Part shown: positions 20,176 to 28,648 of the stretch, one piece after another
How the letters are laid out: each line of letters opens with the position of its first letter
How positions within the stretch are numbered: position 1 is the stretch's first letter
Origin: Clostridia bacterium
GTDB taxonomy: Bacteria > Bacillota > Clostridia > Christensenellales > CAG-138
Direction: 5' to 3'
Assembly (NCBI GenBank): GCA_017407205.1
Contig: JAFQXA010000032.1
Location: 1 to 32,463 of the forward strand
DNA: 32,463 bases
Notes under the pieces: model-generated
Seen by the model: only the letters and a program-made list of their open reading frames with translations
Told to the model about the DNA's origin: nothing
Databases searched by the model: none
Made by a program: the position numbers and the translations under genes

Positions 20176-20267
20176 CTCATCTCCGCCTTTCAACATTCCC
20201 ATAATAAAACAACAAAGTATAAACGTAAAAAACCCGTATATAAAAACACATGATATACAGTATGAAC

Positions 20268-20296
20268 ATTATAACTCCATTAAAGTAGTATTGCAA
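20268..20296 (-). promoter_or_regulatory. Promoter of the small peptide gene
   Basis: Minus strand: -35 TTGCAA (20291-20296), 17-base spacer, exact -10 TATAAT (20268-20273). TGTTCATA follows the -10 directly (plus-strand TATGAACA at 20261-20268). The predicted leader is about 85 bases. Confidence 0.75.
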
Positions 20297-20381
20297 TAGG
20301 TTTTTTTGTTATTTTTAAGTTTTAATATTACTTTTTTGTAAGTTTATCCCATTCAGCCATTATCTGTACTTTTAACAAAAG

Positions 20382-21704
20382 TTATTTTCCGGCTATTGCA
20401 ATTTTTTCAGCGAGCAAAGATGGGCTTCCTACATTTCCGCCCTGGGGGATTGTAAATTTCAAATCATCGCCTATTGCTTCAACGCTTTTCAACAACTGTA
20501 AGAATGTACCGCTCACCGTTATTCTGTCTATCGGCTTGCACTTTTCACCGTTTTTTATAAGGTGCCCCTTTGCAAGCAACGAAAACTCGCCCGATACAGT
20601 ATTGACGCCTGCGTGCGTTCCCGATACTTCAGTTATGAGTATTCCGTCCCCCATTTCTTTTAAAAGCATTTCAAGTGACTTTTCGCCCTGCTTTATATAA
20701 AAGTTTGTCGGCATAATTGCAGTTGGCGAGAAAACGCTTGCTCTGCCGGCATTTGAAGTTGACTTTACGCCGTCTTTGTATGCAGTTTTCAAATCATAGA
20801 GCAATGTTTTTAAGACACCGCTTTCAATAACCTCTGTTCTAACAGACGGTACACCCTCTGCATCAAAGCTTCGGGGCGAATATTCATGGAACGGGTCATC
20901 GATTATTGTTATAAGCTCTGAACCTATCTTTTCGCCCTTTTTGCTTGCAAGCAATGACAATCCCTTTTGAGCAGCGTCGGCCGAGAACATTCCGAAAAAC
21001 GACTCCAAGAGTGATGCTGCCGCATCGTTTTTGAATATTACCTTATATTCACCGCTTTCAACAGGCTCGGCACCCAAAAAAGCTTTTGCTTCACTTACTG
21101 CTTCATCGGCACAGGAATTTATATCGTGTGCTTCAATGCCGCGTTTAAATGCAAAGCCGTCCCTTGCCTCTGCGCCCTCGCTTACTGCGGCATTTACATA
21201 TACAAGCGCTTCTTTTTCTATGCTGTCTGCACAAAGTCCAAGAGTATTTCTTATATGAACGCTCTGCTCGCTTACTGCTACATTGCACATCATTACGCGG
21301 GCACCGCCTGTATTTACACGCTTTTCCATATCAAAGGCAAGCTGTATGCGTTCTTTTTCGCTCATATCAAAAAGCTTGCTTTCGTTTTCAGGAACAGACA
21401 CATATTCGCAAGCTGTTTGCATCGGACGCACATCTTCATTTTCAACGCAAAGAGCATTATCCATTGCACGCTCTACAAGCTCACTCGCAGGGCATATACA
21501 CTCAGTGCAGGCATAACCGTCCCTGCCATTGTACTTTACACGAAGGCTCAATGCACTTGCACAGCTTACGCTGTATGTATCAAGCTCACCGTCAAGCACA
21601 CCTGCCTCGAAAGAATCACCGTCAACATAGTAGGCTTCACAAGCCTCGCAACCTTTTTCCAAAGCTGTTTTAAAAAGTTCGGTTACAAAATTCTCCATTA
21701 CCAT
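20382..21704 (-). CDS. pmbA: TldE/PmbA family protein, partner of TldD
   Basis: The 440-residue subunit pairs with TldD in a heterodimeric metalloprotease. In E. coli this degrades unfolded peptides and matures microcin B17 and the antitoxin CcdA. The product spans the full family length, with the conserved GRAGVFSPTAIMPTNFY-like region (here SNAGRASVFSPTAIMPTNFY) and GTHAGVNTVSGEFSLLAKG near the C-terminus. It lacks HExxxH, as expected for the TldE subunit. Its ATG at 21704 overlaps the tldD stop by seven bases; a second ATG at 21698 is also possible. It is the last gene of prs-rarA-tldD-pmbA. I see no strong terminator after it. Confidence 0.93.
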   Translation of the reverse strand: MVMENFVTELFKTALEKGCEACEAYYVDGDSFEAGVLDGELDTYSVSCASALSLRVKYNGRDGYACTECICPASELVERAMDNALCVENEDVRPMQTACEYVSVPENESKLFDMSEKERIQLAFDMEKRVNTGGARVMMCNVAVSEQSVHIRNTLGLCADSIEKEALVYVNAAVSEGAEARDGFAFKRGIEAHDINSCADEAVSEAKAFLGAEPVESGEYKVIFKNDAAASLLESFFGMFSADAAQKGLSLLASKKGEKIGSELITIIDDPFHEYSPRSFDAEGVPSVRTEVIESGVLKTLLYDLKTAYKDGVKSTSNAGRASVFSPTAIMPTNFYIKQGEKSLEMLLKEMGDGILITEVSGTHAGVNTVSGEFSLLAKGHLIKNGEKCKPIDRITVSGTFLQLLKSVEAIGDDLKFTIPQGGNVGSPSLLAEKIAIAGK

Positions 21705-23098
21705 TGTGTCTTACCCTTTCCGCCAACAGTAAGCATTTTCACTCTTATCGGGGGCTGACCTACATTTGTTGGAACACTTCCCGATATTGAGCCGCACATA
21801 CCTTGCCCAAACCACATTTTTTGACCTACTCTGTCTATGTTCATCAATACATCTGCACCCTTGCCGACAAGCGTTGCGCCGCGCAAGGGGGACTGTATTT
21901 TTCCGTCCTTTACAAGATAGCCTTCCATGACTGCAAAATTAAACTCACCCGTAAGCGGATTCACAGATCCTCCGCCCATCTTTTTGGCATAGAGTCCGTT
22001 GCCCATCGTGCGTATCATTTCGTCAAAATCATCTTTTCCCTCTGCAAAGAATGTATTCGTCATTCTTGAAGTTGGTGCAAACATATAATTCTGTCTGCGT
22101 GCACTTCCCGTTATGGGATGATTCATAAGCCTCGAACCCAAAATATCAACAAGATAAGTTTTGAGTATTCCGTTTTCTATCAACACATTTCTTTGGCTTT
22201 TATTGCCCTCGTCATCATATAAAATCGAGCCCCATTCGCCAACGAGTGTGCCGTCATCAACGGCGGTAACGACATCGCTTGCAATCTTCTCGCCAAGCTT
22301 GCCGCAGAACTCGGAATTACCCTTTGCAACGCTTGTTGCTTCAAGCGAGTGAACGCAAGCCTCATGAAGTATGACACCACCAAAGCCACCGTCTATGACA
22401 ACGGGTACACAGCCTGACGGGCAATCGGGTGCCGTAAGCATTGTGATTGCAGTTTGAGCTGCCGCTTTTCCTGCTGAAAAAGCATCTATATTATTCTTAT
22501 AAGCTTCAAAGCCCATGCCCATGCCGGGACTTTCAGAGCCTGTTTGTATTTCATTTCCGTCACTTGCCACTGCACTTATTGCAATTCGTGTTCGAAATCT
22601 TCTGTCACTTGAACGGATACCGCTGCTTGAATAAACAAAAACCCGTTTGTCCGTATCCATATACGATGCACGAACCTGTGTGATAAGTGGAGAAACCTCC
22701 TTAGCTGCTCCGCTTCCCGTTTTTATGAGTGCAATACGCTCTTTATTTTTAACCTCCGAAAAAGGAATCCGCGGCATTAACAAAGAAGCATTTTCTCTAT
22801 CGTTTTTTGCCGGCATAACGCTGTATCGCGCATCGCTTTTTAAAGCCGCTGCCGCTGCCCTTGCCGTCTTTATAAGTGAGTCCTCGCTCGTATCTGCTGT
22901 ATACGCATAGGCACTTCTGCCGTTTAAAAGCACGCGAACACCTGCTCCGTGTCTTCTTGAATAAAGTGCGTCTTCAACCTTCATATCAGTCATTGATATT
23001 ACATTGTTTTCGGCATCTTCCATATAAAGCTCCGAATAATCACCGCCTGTTTCCAAAGCCGCATCAAGCACTTTATTCGCCAACGCTTCACTTATCAT
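21698..23098 (-). CDS. tldD: TldD family metalloprotease, catalytic subunit
   Basis: The zinc-binding subunit of the TldD-TldE protease, 466 residues. HEACVH at 245-250 is the HExxxH zinc motif, and a further ligand cysteine lies in GQGMCGSISG near the C-terminus. The GTLVGEWGSILYDDEG segment is typical of the family. It is encoded directly before pmbA with a seven-base overlap and overlaps rarA by 11 bases, so the dimer would be made in step. In some bacteria TldD/E trims modified peptide leaders. The only small peptide candidate in this window is at 19918-20175, just past this operon, which makes a link worth testing but unproven. Confidence 0.95.
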   Translation of the reverse strand: MISEALANKVLDAALETGGDYSELYMEDAENNVISMTDMKVEDALYSRRHGAGVRVLLNGRSAYAYTADTSEDSLIKTARAAAAALKSDARYSVMPAKNDRENASLLMPRIPFSEVKNKERIALIKTGSGAAKEVSPLITQVRASYMDTDKRVFVYSSSGIRSSDRRFRTRIAISAVASDGNEIQTGSESPGMGMGFEAYKNNIDAFSAGKAAAQTAITMLTAPDCPSGCVPVVIDGGFGGVILHEACVHSLEATSVAKGNSEFCGKLGEKIASDVVTAVDDGTLVGEWGSILYDDEGNKSQRNVLIENGILKTYLVDILGSRLMNHPITGSARRQNYMFAPTSRMTNTFFAEGKDDFDEMIRTMGNGLYAKKMGGGSVNPLTGEFNFAVMEGYLVKDGKIQSPLRGATLVGKGADVLMNIDRVGQKMWFGQGMCGSISGSVPTNVGQPPIRVKMLTVGGKGKTQW

Positions 23099-24398
23099 CG
23101 GTCTCTTCCTTTCTCCTGATATGATTTGCTAAAATCTTCGATTCATTTCCCATCTCTGTGGGAAAATAATATTTGTGTCCCTGAACCGAAGGGGGCATAT
23201 ATTCCTGTTCAACATAGTGCCCTTTGTAGTCATGGGGATATTTATAGCCCTTGCCGTGTCCAAGTGTATCAGCACCCTTAAAATGCGTATCACGAAGATG
23301 TACGGGAACAGGTTCGTCCGCAATTGCCTCTGCATCAGCAAATGCTGCATCAACAGCCATAACAACCGAATTTGACTTAGGACTTTCGCAAATGAATATT
23401 ATCGCCTGCGCTATTGAAAGCCTTGCTTCGGGCATACCGATGCTCTCAAGTGCCTTCATTGCGCTTGTCGCCTGCACCATGGCGTGAGGATTTGCAAGAC
23501 CCACATCCTCAGAGGCGTGTGCAATAAGCCTTCTTACTATTATACGCGGATCCACCCCTGCAATAGTCATTCTTGCAAACCACGCAAGTGCCGCATCCGA
23601 GTCACTGCCTCGCAAGCTCTTACAGAAAGCGGACAGCATATCATAATATTGCTGTTCATCGCAGCGTTGAACTTTTCTCTGTGCAGATTCTGCCGCTATC
23701 TCCCTCGTTATATGTATAATGCCTTTTTGCATTGGAGTAGTCAAAACTGCAAGTTCTATTGCATTGAGTGCGCTTCTTACATCACCGTTTGCAAGATTTG
23801 CAATAAGCTCGACAGCAGCATCGTCCACCTTTGTTTTATAATGCCCCAATCCTCTGTCTTTATCCGTCAAGGCATTGAAAATCGCTTTTTTTACTTCATC
23901 TGTATTAAGCGGATAGAACTGAAAAACCCTGCAGCGTGAAACAATAGCACCCGTCATTGCGATCATGGGATTTTCGGTTGTCGAGCCGATAAACTTCAAA
24001 ACACCGTTCTCAAGTGCAGGAAGTATGCTGTCGGACTGTGATTTTGACCATCTGTGGCACTCATCAAGCAGTAAATATGTACTTTGACCGTATAGCTTCA
24101 GATGCCTTTCTGCTTCGTCAATTATTTCCCTGACTTCTTTAACTCCTGCCGAAACCGCGTTAAGCTTTACAAACCTTGAACCGGTTGTATTTGCAATGAC
24201 CGATGCAAGCGTTGTCTTTCCGCAGCCGGGAGGTCCAAAGAAAATTGAGCTTTGAAGCGTATCCGTTTCTATTGCACGACGCAAAAGCCGACCTTTCCCC
24301 ACAATATGTGCTTGACCTATAAACTCGTCAAGCACGCGCGGGCGCATACGGTCGGCAAGAGGTGCGTTTTTAACTGTGTTCTGTGTAAAAAGATCCAT
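23088..24398 (-). CDS. rarA: Replication-associated recombination protein A (RarA/MgsA) AAA+ ATPase
   Basis: A clamp-loader-like AAA+ ATPase that acts at stalled replication forks, 436 residues. Walker A GPPGCGKT lies at 55-62, Walker B LLLDECHRW around 109-117 (DEIHR in most members) and sensor STTENP at 139-144. The C-terminal oligomerisation part includes IVRRLIAHASEDVGLANPHA and ends with HDYKGHYVEQEYMP plus FPTEMGNE, both family signatures. Its ATG overlaps the last base of the prs stop (TAATG). It is the second gene of a four-gene operon. Confidence 0.96.
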   Translation of the reverse strand: MDLFTQNTVKNAPLADRMRPRVLDEFIGQAHIVGKGRLLRRAIETDTLQSSIFFGPPGCGKTTLASVIANTTGSRFVKLNAVSAGVKEVREIIDEAERHLKLYGQSTYLLLDECHRWSKSQSDSILPALENGVLKFIGSTTENPMIAMTGAIVSRCRVFQFYPLNTDEVKKAIFNALTDKDRGLGHYKTKVDDAAVELIANLANGDVRSALNAIELAVLTTPMQKGIIHITREIAAESAQRKVQRCDEQQYYDMLSAFCKSLRGSDSDAALAWFARMTIAGVDPRIIVRRLIAHASEDVGLANPHAMVQATSAMKALESIGMPEARLSIAQAIIFICESPKSNSVVMAVDAAFADAEAIADEPVPVHLRDTHFKGADTLGHGKGYKYPHDYKGHYVEQEYMPPSVQGHKYYFPTEMGNESKILANHIRRKEETDDK

Positions 24399-25435
24399 TA
24401 ATCTTTATCTCTTATGAGATCGTCCATCGTAAGCTGCTGCATAAGATTCATGTTGAGCATACGATGGGGTTCATCGCTGAACATATTACTCATCGGGAGC
24501 TTGTCATGTATATGTCTTACTGCTTCTGCAAACAAAGGAGCTGCTGAGATTATTTTTATCTTCTTAGGAGCAAGCTCTGCAATTGCAGGACAGTTTACAG
24601 TATCCGTTGATACGAGAAGCTTTATCGGGCTTTCTTCGATTCTCTTTATGCCCTTTTCTCTCAAAACAACGTGTGAAAGGAATGCGTATATATCTTTTGC
24701 GCCCTTTTCCTTAAGACCTTCAGCAACATCAGCAAGTGTTCCGCCCGAAATCGTGAAGTCATCGATTACGAGACAGTTCTTTCCCTTAACATCACCGATA
24801 ATTTCAAGAACCTTTGCGTTTTCATCATGACCCGCTCTCATCTTGTCGCCTATTGCAACGGAGCAACCAAGCTCGTCCGCAAATGCACGTGCTCTCTTTG
24901 CACTGCCTGCATCGGGTGATACAACGACTAAGTCATCGTTGACTATGCCAAGGTGATGTGCATACTCACTCAATATACCCTGTGCATAAAGATGGTCAAG
25001 AGGCTTCTTGAAAAAGCCCTGAATCTGAGGAGCATGCAAATCCATTGTCAACACCCTGTCCGCACCTGCAAGCTCTATGCACTCTGCACAAACTCTTGCA
25101 CGGATTGAAACACGGGGCTCGTCCTTCTTATCGCCCTTTGCATAACCGAAATAAGGAATTATTGCTGTTACAGAGTTTGCACTTGCACGCTTGAAAGCGT
25201 CAAGGAAGAACAAAAGCTCCACAAACTCATCATTTGAGTTAAGACCTATTGTCTGGACAAAATAAACGTCCTTATCACGAATGCTCTCGTTTATACGAAC
25301 AAATGTATTTCCCTCTGAGAAGTTAATGGTCTCACTGTCACCAAGTGTACTTCCCAGGTAATTACACATACGCTGTGCAAAGCCCTTGCTTGCACTGCCT
25401 GCAAATATTTTAACTGTTCCGCTTCCTTCGAACAT
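24398..25435 (-). CDS. prs: Ribose-phosphate pyrophosphokinase (PRPP synthase), divergent form
   Basis: Makes PRPP from ribose 5-phosphate and ATP for nucleotide, His and Trp synthesis. The 345-residue product has the GYAKGDKKDEPRVSIRARVC region (YARQDRK in canonical enzymes), MDLHAPQIQGFF, SPDAGSAKRARAFADELG and the PRPP loop VIDDFTISGGTL where VVDDxIDTGGT is usual. The changed loops suggest a distinct subgroup, so regulation or pyrophosphate donor may differ. The start is the ATG at 25435, eight bases after GGGAGG; an upstream ATG at 25465 lies at the predicted transcription start and is rejected. It is the first gene of the operon, under the promoter at 25468-25496. Confidence 0.92.
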   Translation of the reverse strand: MFEGSGTVKIFAGSASKGFAQRMCNYLGSTLGDSETINFSEGNTFVRINESIRDKDVYFVQTIGLNSNDEFVELLFFLDAFKRASANSVTAIIPYFGYAKGDKKDEPRVSIRARVCAECIELAGADRVLTMDLHAPQIQGFFKKPLDHLYAQGILSEYAHHLGIVNDDLVVVSPDAGSAKRARAFADELGCSVAIGDKMRAGHDENAKVLEIIGDVKGKNCLVIDDFTISGGTLADVAEGLKEKGAKDIYAFLSHVVLREKGIKRIEESPIKLLVSTDTVNCPAIAELAPKKIKIISAAPLFAEAVRHIHDKLPMSNMFSDEPHRMLNMNLMQQLTMDDLIRDKD

Positions 25436-25467
25436 GGAAAAGCCCTCCCAAAAAACATTCTGCAATT

Positions 25468-25496
25468 ATTATAGTATCACTTTCAAAGTTTTGCAA
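25468..25496 (-). promoter_or_regulatory. Promoter of prs-rarA-tldD-pmbA
   Basis: Minus strand: -35 TTGCAA (25491-25496), 17-base spacer, exact TATAAT (25468-25473). The octamer TGTTCATA (plus-strand TATGAACA, 25497-25504) abuts the -35 on its upstream side. Confidence 0.8.
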
Positions 25497-25526
25497 TATG
25501 AACAACCTAATTTTCGACAAATTAAA

Positions 25527-25550
25527 AGGAAACCGCAAAAGCCGTTTCCT
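25527..25550 (-). terminator. Terminator of the amino-sugar operon
   Basis: In the minus-strand RNA, AGGAAAC-G-GC, a UUUU loop and GC-G-GUUUCCU form a stem with one G-G mismatch. UUUUAAUUU follows. It lies 11 bases after the glycosyltransferase stop codon. Confidence 0.75.
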
Positions 25551-25560
25551 CAAAACACAA

Positions 25561-26502
25561 TTATCGTTTTCCCCTTGATGACTCTTCAACTATATACGGA
25601 GGACGCTTTCTTGTTGCATCAAACATTCTCCATATATACTGACCTATTACACCTATTGAAATGAGCAAAGTGCCAAAGCCTGCAAGCATAATAAGCGAAA
25701 GTGCCGTATAACCGCCGACATCAATATTGCCCGTCAGCTTTGATATCAGAATCACAAGCGCCCATATAATCGAGGCAAAGAACATTACAAAGCCCACCGA
25801 TGATATGAACTGTATGGGAAAGTATGAAAATCCAAAGAGCGAATCCATGAAAAGCTTAATCTTCTTTTTAAGCGTCCATCTCGATTTGCCGATTTCACGC
25901 TTCAAACGCACATAGCCGATTTCCTTTGTTTTGAAACCGCTCCAAAGAATCTGCCCCATAAGCGTTGTGTTCTTTTCTTCCATGAGATTCAATACATCAA
26001 CTACTTTTCTGTCAATCAGGAAGCAATCAAAGCCACCTTTGGGCATATTGGGCAAAGCAAACCGTCTTACGACAGCATAATACGAGTTTGCAAAGAGCTT
26101 TTGAAAAAAGCCCTCTTCCCTGTCCTCTCTGACCGCCAAAATGACATTGTAACCGTTTTTATACTCATCAAGCATAGTGAGTATCATCTCAGACGGTTCC
26201 TGCAAATCAGCGGCTTTCATGGCTGCACAGTCACCCTTGCAATGTGCAAGTCCTGCCAATATAGCAGCATGTGAACCAAAATTTCTTGAAAGATGAACGG
26301 TAACTATTTTTTCGTCCCTTTTGGCAAGCTCTTTCATGACTTCATACGAATTATCGCCTGAGCCGTCGTCCACCATTACAAGCTCATAATCAAAATCATA
26401 TTCGGGAAGCTTTGAAAATACTCTTTCCTTAAGGTCATCATATAAAGGGATAAGGCTTCCCTCATTGTAGTAAACAGGAATGACTATTGATAAAGTTTTC
26501 AT
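25561..26502 (-). CDS. GT2 family glycosyltransferase acting on a lipid carrier
   Basis: This 313-residue protein resembles bacterial GtrB/dolichol-phosphate mannosyltransferase-like enzymes. The N-terminal GT-A domain has VIPVYYNEG at 7-15, VDDGSGD at 44-50 and ADLQEPSE at 98-105, the nucleotide and metal site. A basic amphipathic stretch (KSRWTLKKKIKLF) precedes two membrane segments at about 232-256 and 268-292. Such enzymes move a sugar from a nucleotide donor to undecaprenyl phosphate for export. Its ATG overlaps the preceding isomerase stop in an ATGA, and it ends a four-gene operon for an amino-deoxy sugar, which is its likely substrate by context. Confidence 0.93.
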   Translation of the reverse strand: MKTLSIVIPVYYNEGSLIPLYDDLKERVFSKLPEYDFDYELVMVDDGSGDNSYEVMKELAKRDEKIVTVHLSRNFGSHAAILAGLAHCKGDCAAMKAADLQEPSEMILTMLDEYKNGYNVILAVREDREEGFFQKLFANSYYAVVRRFALPNMPKGGFDCFLIDRKVVDVLNLMEEKNTTLMGQILWSGFKTKEIGYVRLKREIGKSRWTLKKKIKLFMDSLFGFSYFPIQFISSVGFVMFFASIIWALVILISKLTGNIDVGGYTALSLIMLAGFGTLLISIGVIGQYIWRMFDATRKRPPYIVEESSRGKR

Positions 26503-26909
26503 TTCAAAACGCCGATCTCCTTGTAGTATTCTTGCTTGTCCCTTATATATTCATCAGCATCATAGGGCTCGTTTGATAAAACCAGCAAAACTGCATCCGA
26601 TGAAAAGTCATACATATCCTTCCAGAGCATCCTGGGAATATACAAGCCCTTGTTTGGCTTATCAAGCAAATAGATTTCTTCTTTATCACCGTAATCCACT
26701 TTAACTTTTGAAGAGCCTGCAAGATTTACAAGCACAAACTCACTCTTTCGGTTTGAATGTTGGCCGCGGACAACATCTTCTGCCGTTCCGTAAATATAGA
26801 ATACACGCTTCATTTCAAAAGGAATTTCCTTATTGCTTTCAAGTGCAACAAGGTAACCGCTTTCATCACCGCGCTGTATGAATTCTATTAACTTTGCCTG
26901 TTCTAACAT
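26499..26909 (-). CDS. FdtA/WxcM-type sugar 3,4-ketoisomerase (cupin)
   Basis: A single cupin domain of 136 residues. Family signs are RGQHSNRKSE at 48-57, the FVLVNLAGSSKV strand, YIPRMLWKDMYDFS and LVLSNEPYDADEYIRD. FdtA-like enzymes turn dTDP-4-keto-6-deoxyglucose into its 3-keto isomer so that an aminotransferase can act. Here the signature RGxHAH reads RGQHSN: the first His is kept (H51) but the second is Asn53, so chemistry or activity may differ. It overlaps the acetyltransferase stop (ATG within ATGTTAG) and the glycosyltransferase start (ATGA). Confidence 0.88.
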   Translation of the reverse strand: MLEQAKLIEFIQRGDESGYLVALESNKEIPFEMKRVFYIYGTAEDVVRGQHSNRKSEFVLVNLAGSSKVKVDYGDKEEIYLLDKPNKGLYIPRMLWKDMYDFSSDAVLLVLSNEPYDADEYIRDKQEYYKEIGVLK

Positions 26910-27403
26910 TTGATATCCTCCGCAAATATACCGTAATAGCAGAGACTCTTTCTGCCGTTTGCCGTATTTATATGTTGCTTTGCACAGCCCTCGTATGAAA
27001 AACCCGTCTTCTCATAAAAACGCCTTGCTCTCAAATTATCCTCGTAAACATTGAGATATACTTTTTTAAGCCCCAGCTCACAAAAAGCAATCTTTAGAAT
27101 TTCTTGTGTACCGAACTTTGCAGCTCCCGTTCCTCTTGCACATTCACGCATCGAAATTGCATATTCCGCATTTTCGTCATACCTGTCTATATTCTTCAAG
27201 CTGACAGTTCCCAAATACTCGTCATCATCATTGCAAATCGCATAATGGCGGTTTGTATCACTAAAAGAATTTGCAATAAAAGCAAGTACCGTATCCATAT
27301 TCATGGCATCAGGATTGAATCTGAAGTTCTTTGTTGCATCCTCTGCTTTTATCCATTCAAGCATCAAAGGTGCATCCTTTTCTTTCAATTGGCGTAATTT
27401 CAT
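26903..27403 (-). CDS. GNAT N-acetyltransferase of the amino-sugar operon
   Basis: A RimJ/RimL-like GNAT fold of 166 residues. Motif A is RECARGTGAAKFGTQEIL, with the RxxGxG/A-type acetyl-CoA loop, and motif B is LNVYEDNLRARRFYEKTGF. By position, between a sugar aminotransferase and a ketoisomerase, it probably acetylates the amino group of a nucleotide-linked amino-deoxy sugar. Other acyl donors cannot be excluded. The start is the ATG at 27403, three bases after GAGGTG, which overlaps the upstream stop codon; the longer frame from 27433 would run into the previous gene. It ends with TAG, which shows that TAG acts as a normal stop in this genome. Confidence 0.9.
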   Translation of the reverse strand: MKLRQLKEKDAPLMLEWIKAEDATKNFRFNPDAMNMDTVLAFIANSFSDTNRHYAICNDDDEYLGTVSLKNIDRYDENAEYAISMRECARGTGAAKFGTQEILKIAFCELGLKKVYLNVYEDNLRARRFYEKTGFSYEGCAKQHINTANGRKSLCYYGIFAEDIKC

Positions 27404-27410
27404 AATCACC

Positions 27411-28502
27411 TCAAAATGCATTAAGGGCATCAATTACATAATTTATTTCTTCATCAGTCATGCCGTTATATATAGGCAATGACAAAATTTCTTTAGCACA
27501 ACGCTCCGTTATTTCAAAATCGCCCTCTTTATATCCAAGATAAGCATATGCCTCGGACAAATGCGGAGGTATCGGATAATGAATGAGTGTTCCTATGCCC
27601 TTGCCGGCAAGATATGAAACAAGCTCATCACGGTCTTTCGTACGCACAACAAACTGATGCCAGACCGTAGTAGCGCCCTCGCGGATAGTCGGTAATTCAA
27701 GCTTTGAGTTTTTTATGCCGTTATTGTACTTTTGGGCAATTTGGGCTCGCTCTTCATTCAATTCATCAAGATGCATGAGCTTAACACGCAAAAGCCCTGC
27801 CTGCAATTCATCAAGACGCGAATTTACACCGACTACCATATTGTGATAGCGTACTTCGCTTCCGTAATTGCGATATATCTTGAAAAGCTTATAAAGGTCC
27901 TCGTTGTCCGTAACTATTGCACCGCCATCGCCAAAGCAGCCAAGGTTCTTTGACGGATAAAAGCTATAACATGAAATGTCACAATACTTATTCGTCAAAA
28001 CACCATTGAAGCGAGCACCGTGCGACTGTGCACAATCCTCCACGAGATAGAGATTATACTTTTTGCATACTCCGCTTATTTTTTCGAGGTCACAGGCTTG
28101 TCCGTATAGATTTACAGACAAAACAGCCTTTGTTTTTTCATTTATCTTTTCTTCGATTTTATCGGGATTTATATTGTAAAACTCATCGGGCTCGACAAAT
28201 ACGGGAGTCGCCCCTGCCATTGTAATGCCCATCACGCTTGCAATATATGTGTTTGCAGGAACGATAACCTCGTCGCCCTCGCCTATGTTTAAAACGCGGA
28301 ACGATAAATACAAGGCATCAAGACCGCTTGCAAGTCCTGCGCAATATTTTGCACCGAGGTAGGCTGCGAACTCTTCTTCAAAGGCTTTTACCTCCTTGCC
28401 GAGTATGTACCAACCGCTTCTTAAAACTTCAAGTGCCTTATTTTCATATTCATCCTTGAACATTTCAAATTGCCTGAGCAAATTTCCCTGCTTAATATCC
28501 AT
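27411..28502 (-). CDS. DegT/DnrJ/EryC1-type sugar aminotransferase
   Basis: A PLP enzyme of 363 residues that transfers an amino group to a keto sugar nucleotide. Visible sites: SGLDALYL at 59-66 (phosphate binding), VEDCAQSHGA at 154-163 with D156 contacting the PLP nitrogen, and the Schiff-base lysine K185 in FYPSKNLG. The C-terminus carries HYPIPPHLSEAY, typical of FdtB/QdtB-like 3-aminotransferases. With the FdtA-like isomerase it would make a 3-amino-3,6-dideoxyhexose. rmlA and rmlB, needed to make the dTDP-keto sugar, are not in the window. It is the first gene of the operon, with a GAGGT site before the ATG. Confidence 0.95.
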   Translation of the reverse strand: MDIKQGNLLRQFEMFKDEYENKALEVLRSGWYILGKEVKAFEEEFAAYLGAKYCAGLASGLDALYLSFRVLNIGEGDEVIVPANTYIASVMGITMAGATPVFVEPDEFYNINPDKIEEKINEKTKAVLSVNLYGQACDLEKISGVCKKYNLYLVEDCAQSHGARFNGVLTNKYCDISCYSFYPSKNLGCFGDGGAIVTDNEDLYKLFKIYRNYGSEVRYHNMVVGVNSRLDELQAGLLRVKLMHLDELNEERAQIAQKYNNGIKNSKLELPTIREGATTVWHQFVVRTKDRDELVSYLAGKGIGTLIHYPIPPHLSEAYAYLGYKEGDFEITERCAKEILSLPIYNGMTDEEINYVIDALNAF

Positions 28503-28535
28503 GACCGACCTCGCATAATAATACTATACACAGTT

Positions 28536-28564
28536 ATGCTATCATACAAAATTCAAAAATTCAA
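28536..28564 (-). promoter_or_regulatory. Probable promoter of the amino-sugar operon
   Basis: Minus strand: -35 TTGAAT (28559-28564), 17-base spacer, -10 TAGCAT (28536-28541). The -10 is poor, so this is a tentative call. Position fits: between the terminator of the first cohesin-like gene and the aminotransferase start. Confidence 0.45.
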
Positions 28565-28604
28565 CCATAACAAAACATATAAGGCATTATAAATGCATTA
28601 GCAA

Positions 28605-28632
28605 AAGAAGCACGGTGTTTACCGTGCTTCTT
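28605..28632 (-). terminator. Terminator of the three-domain cohesin-like gene
   Basis: A perfect 12-pair stem (AAGAAGCACGGT with ACCGTGCTTCTT) has a four-base loop, with AT-rich sequence on the downstream side. It lies 17 bases after the stop and shares its GCACGG core with the terminator of the neighbouring paralog. Confidence 0.85.
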
Positions 28633-28648
28633 GATATTCAGGTTTTAA

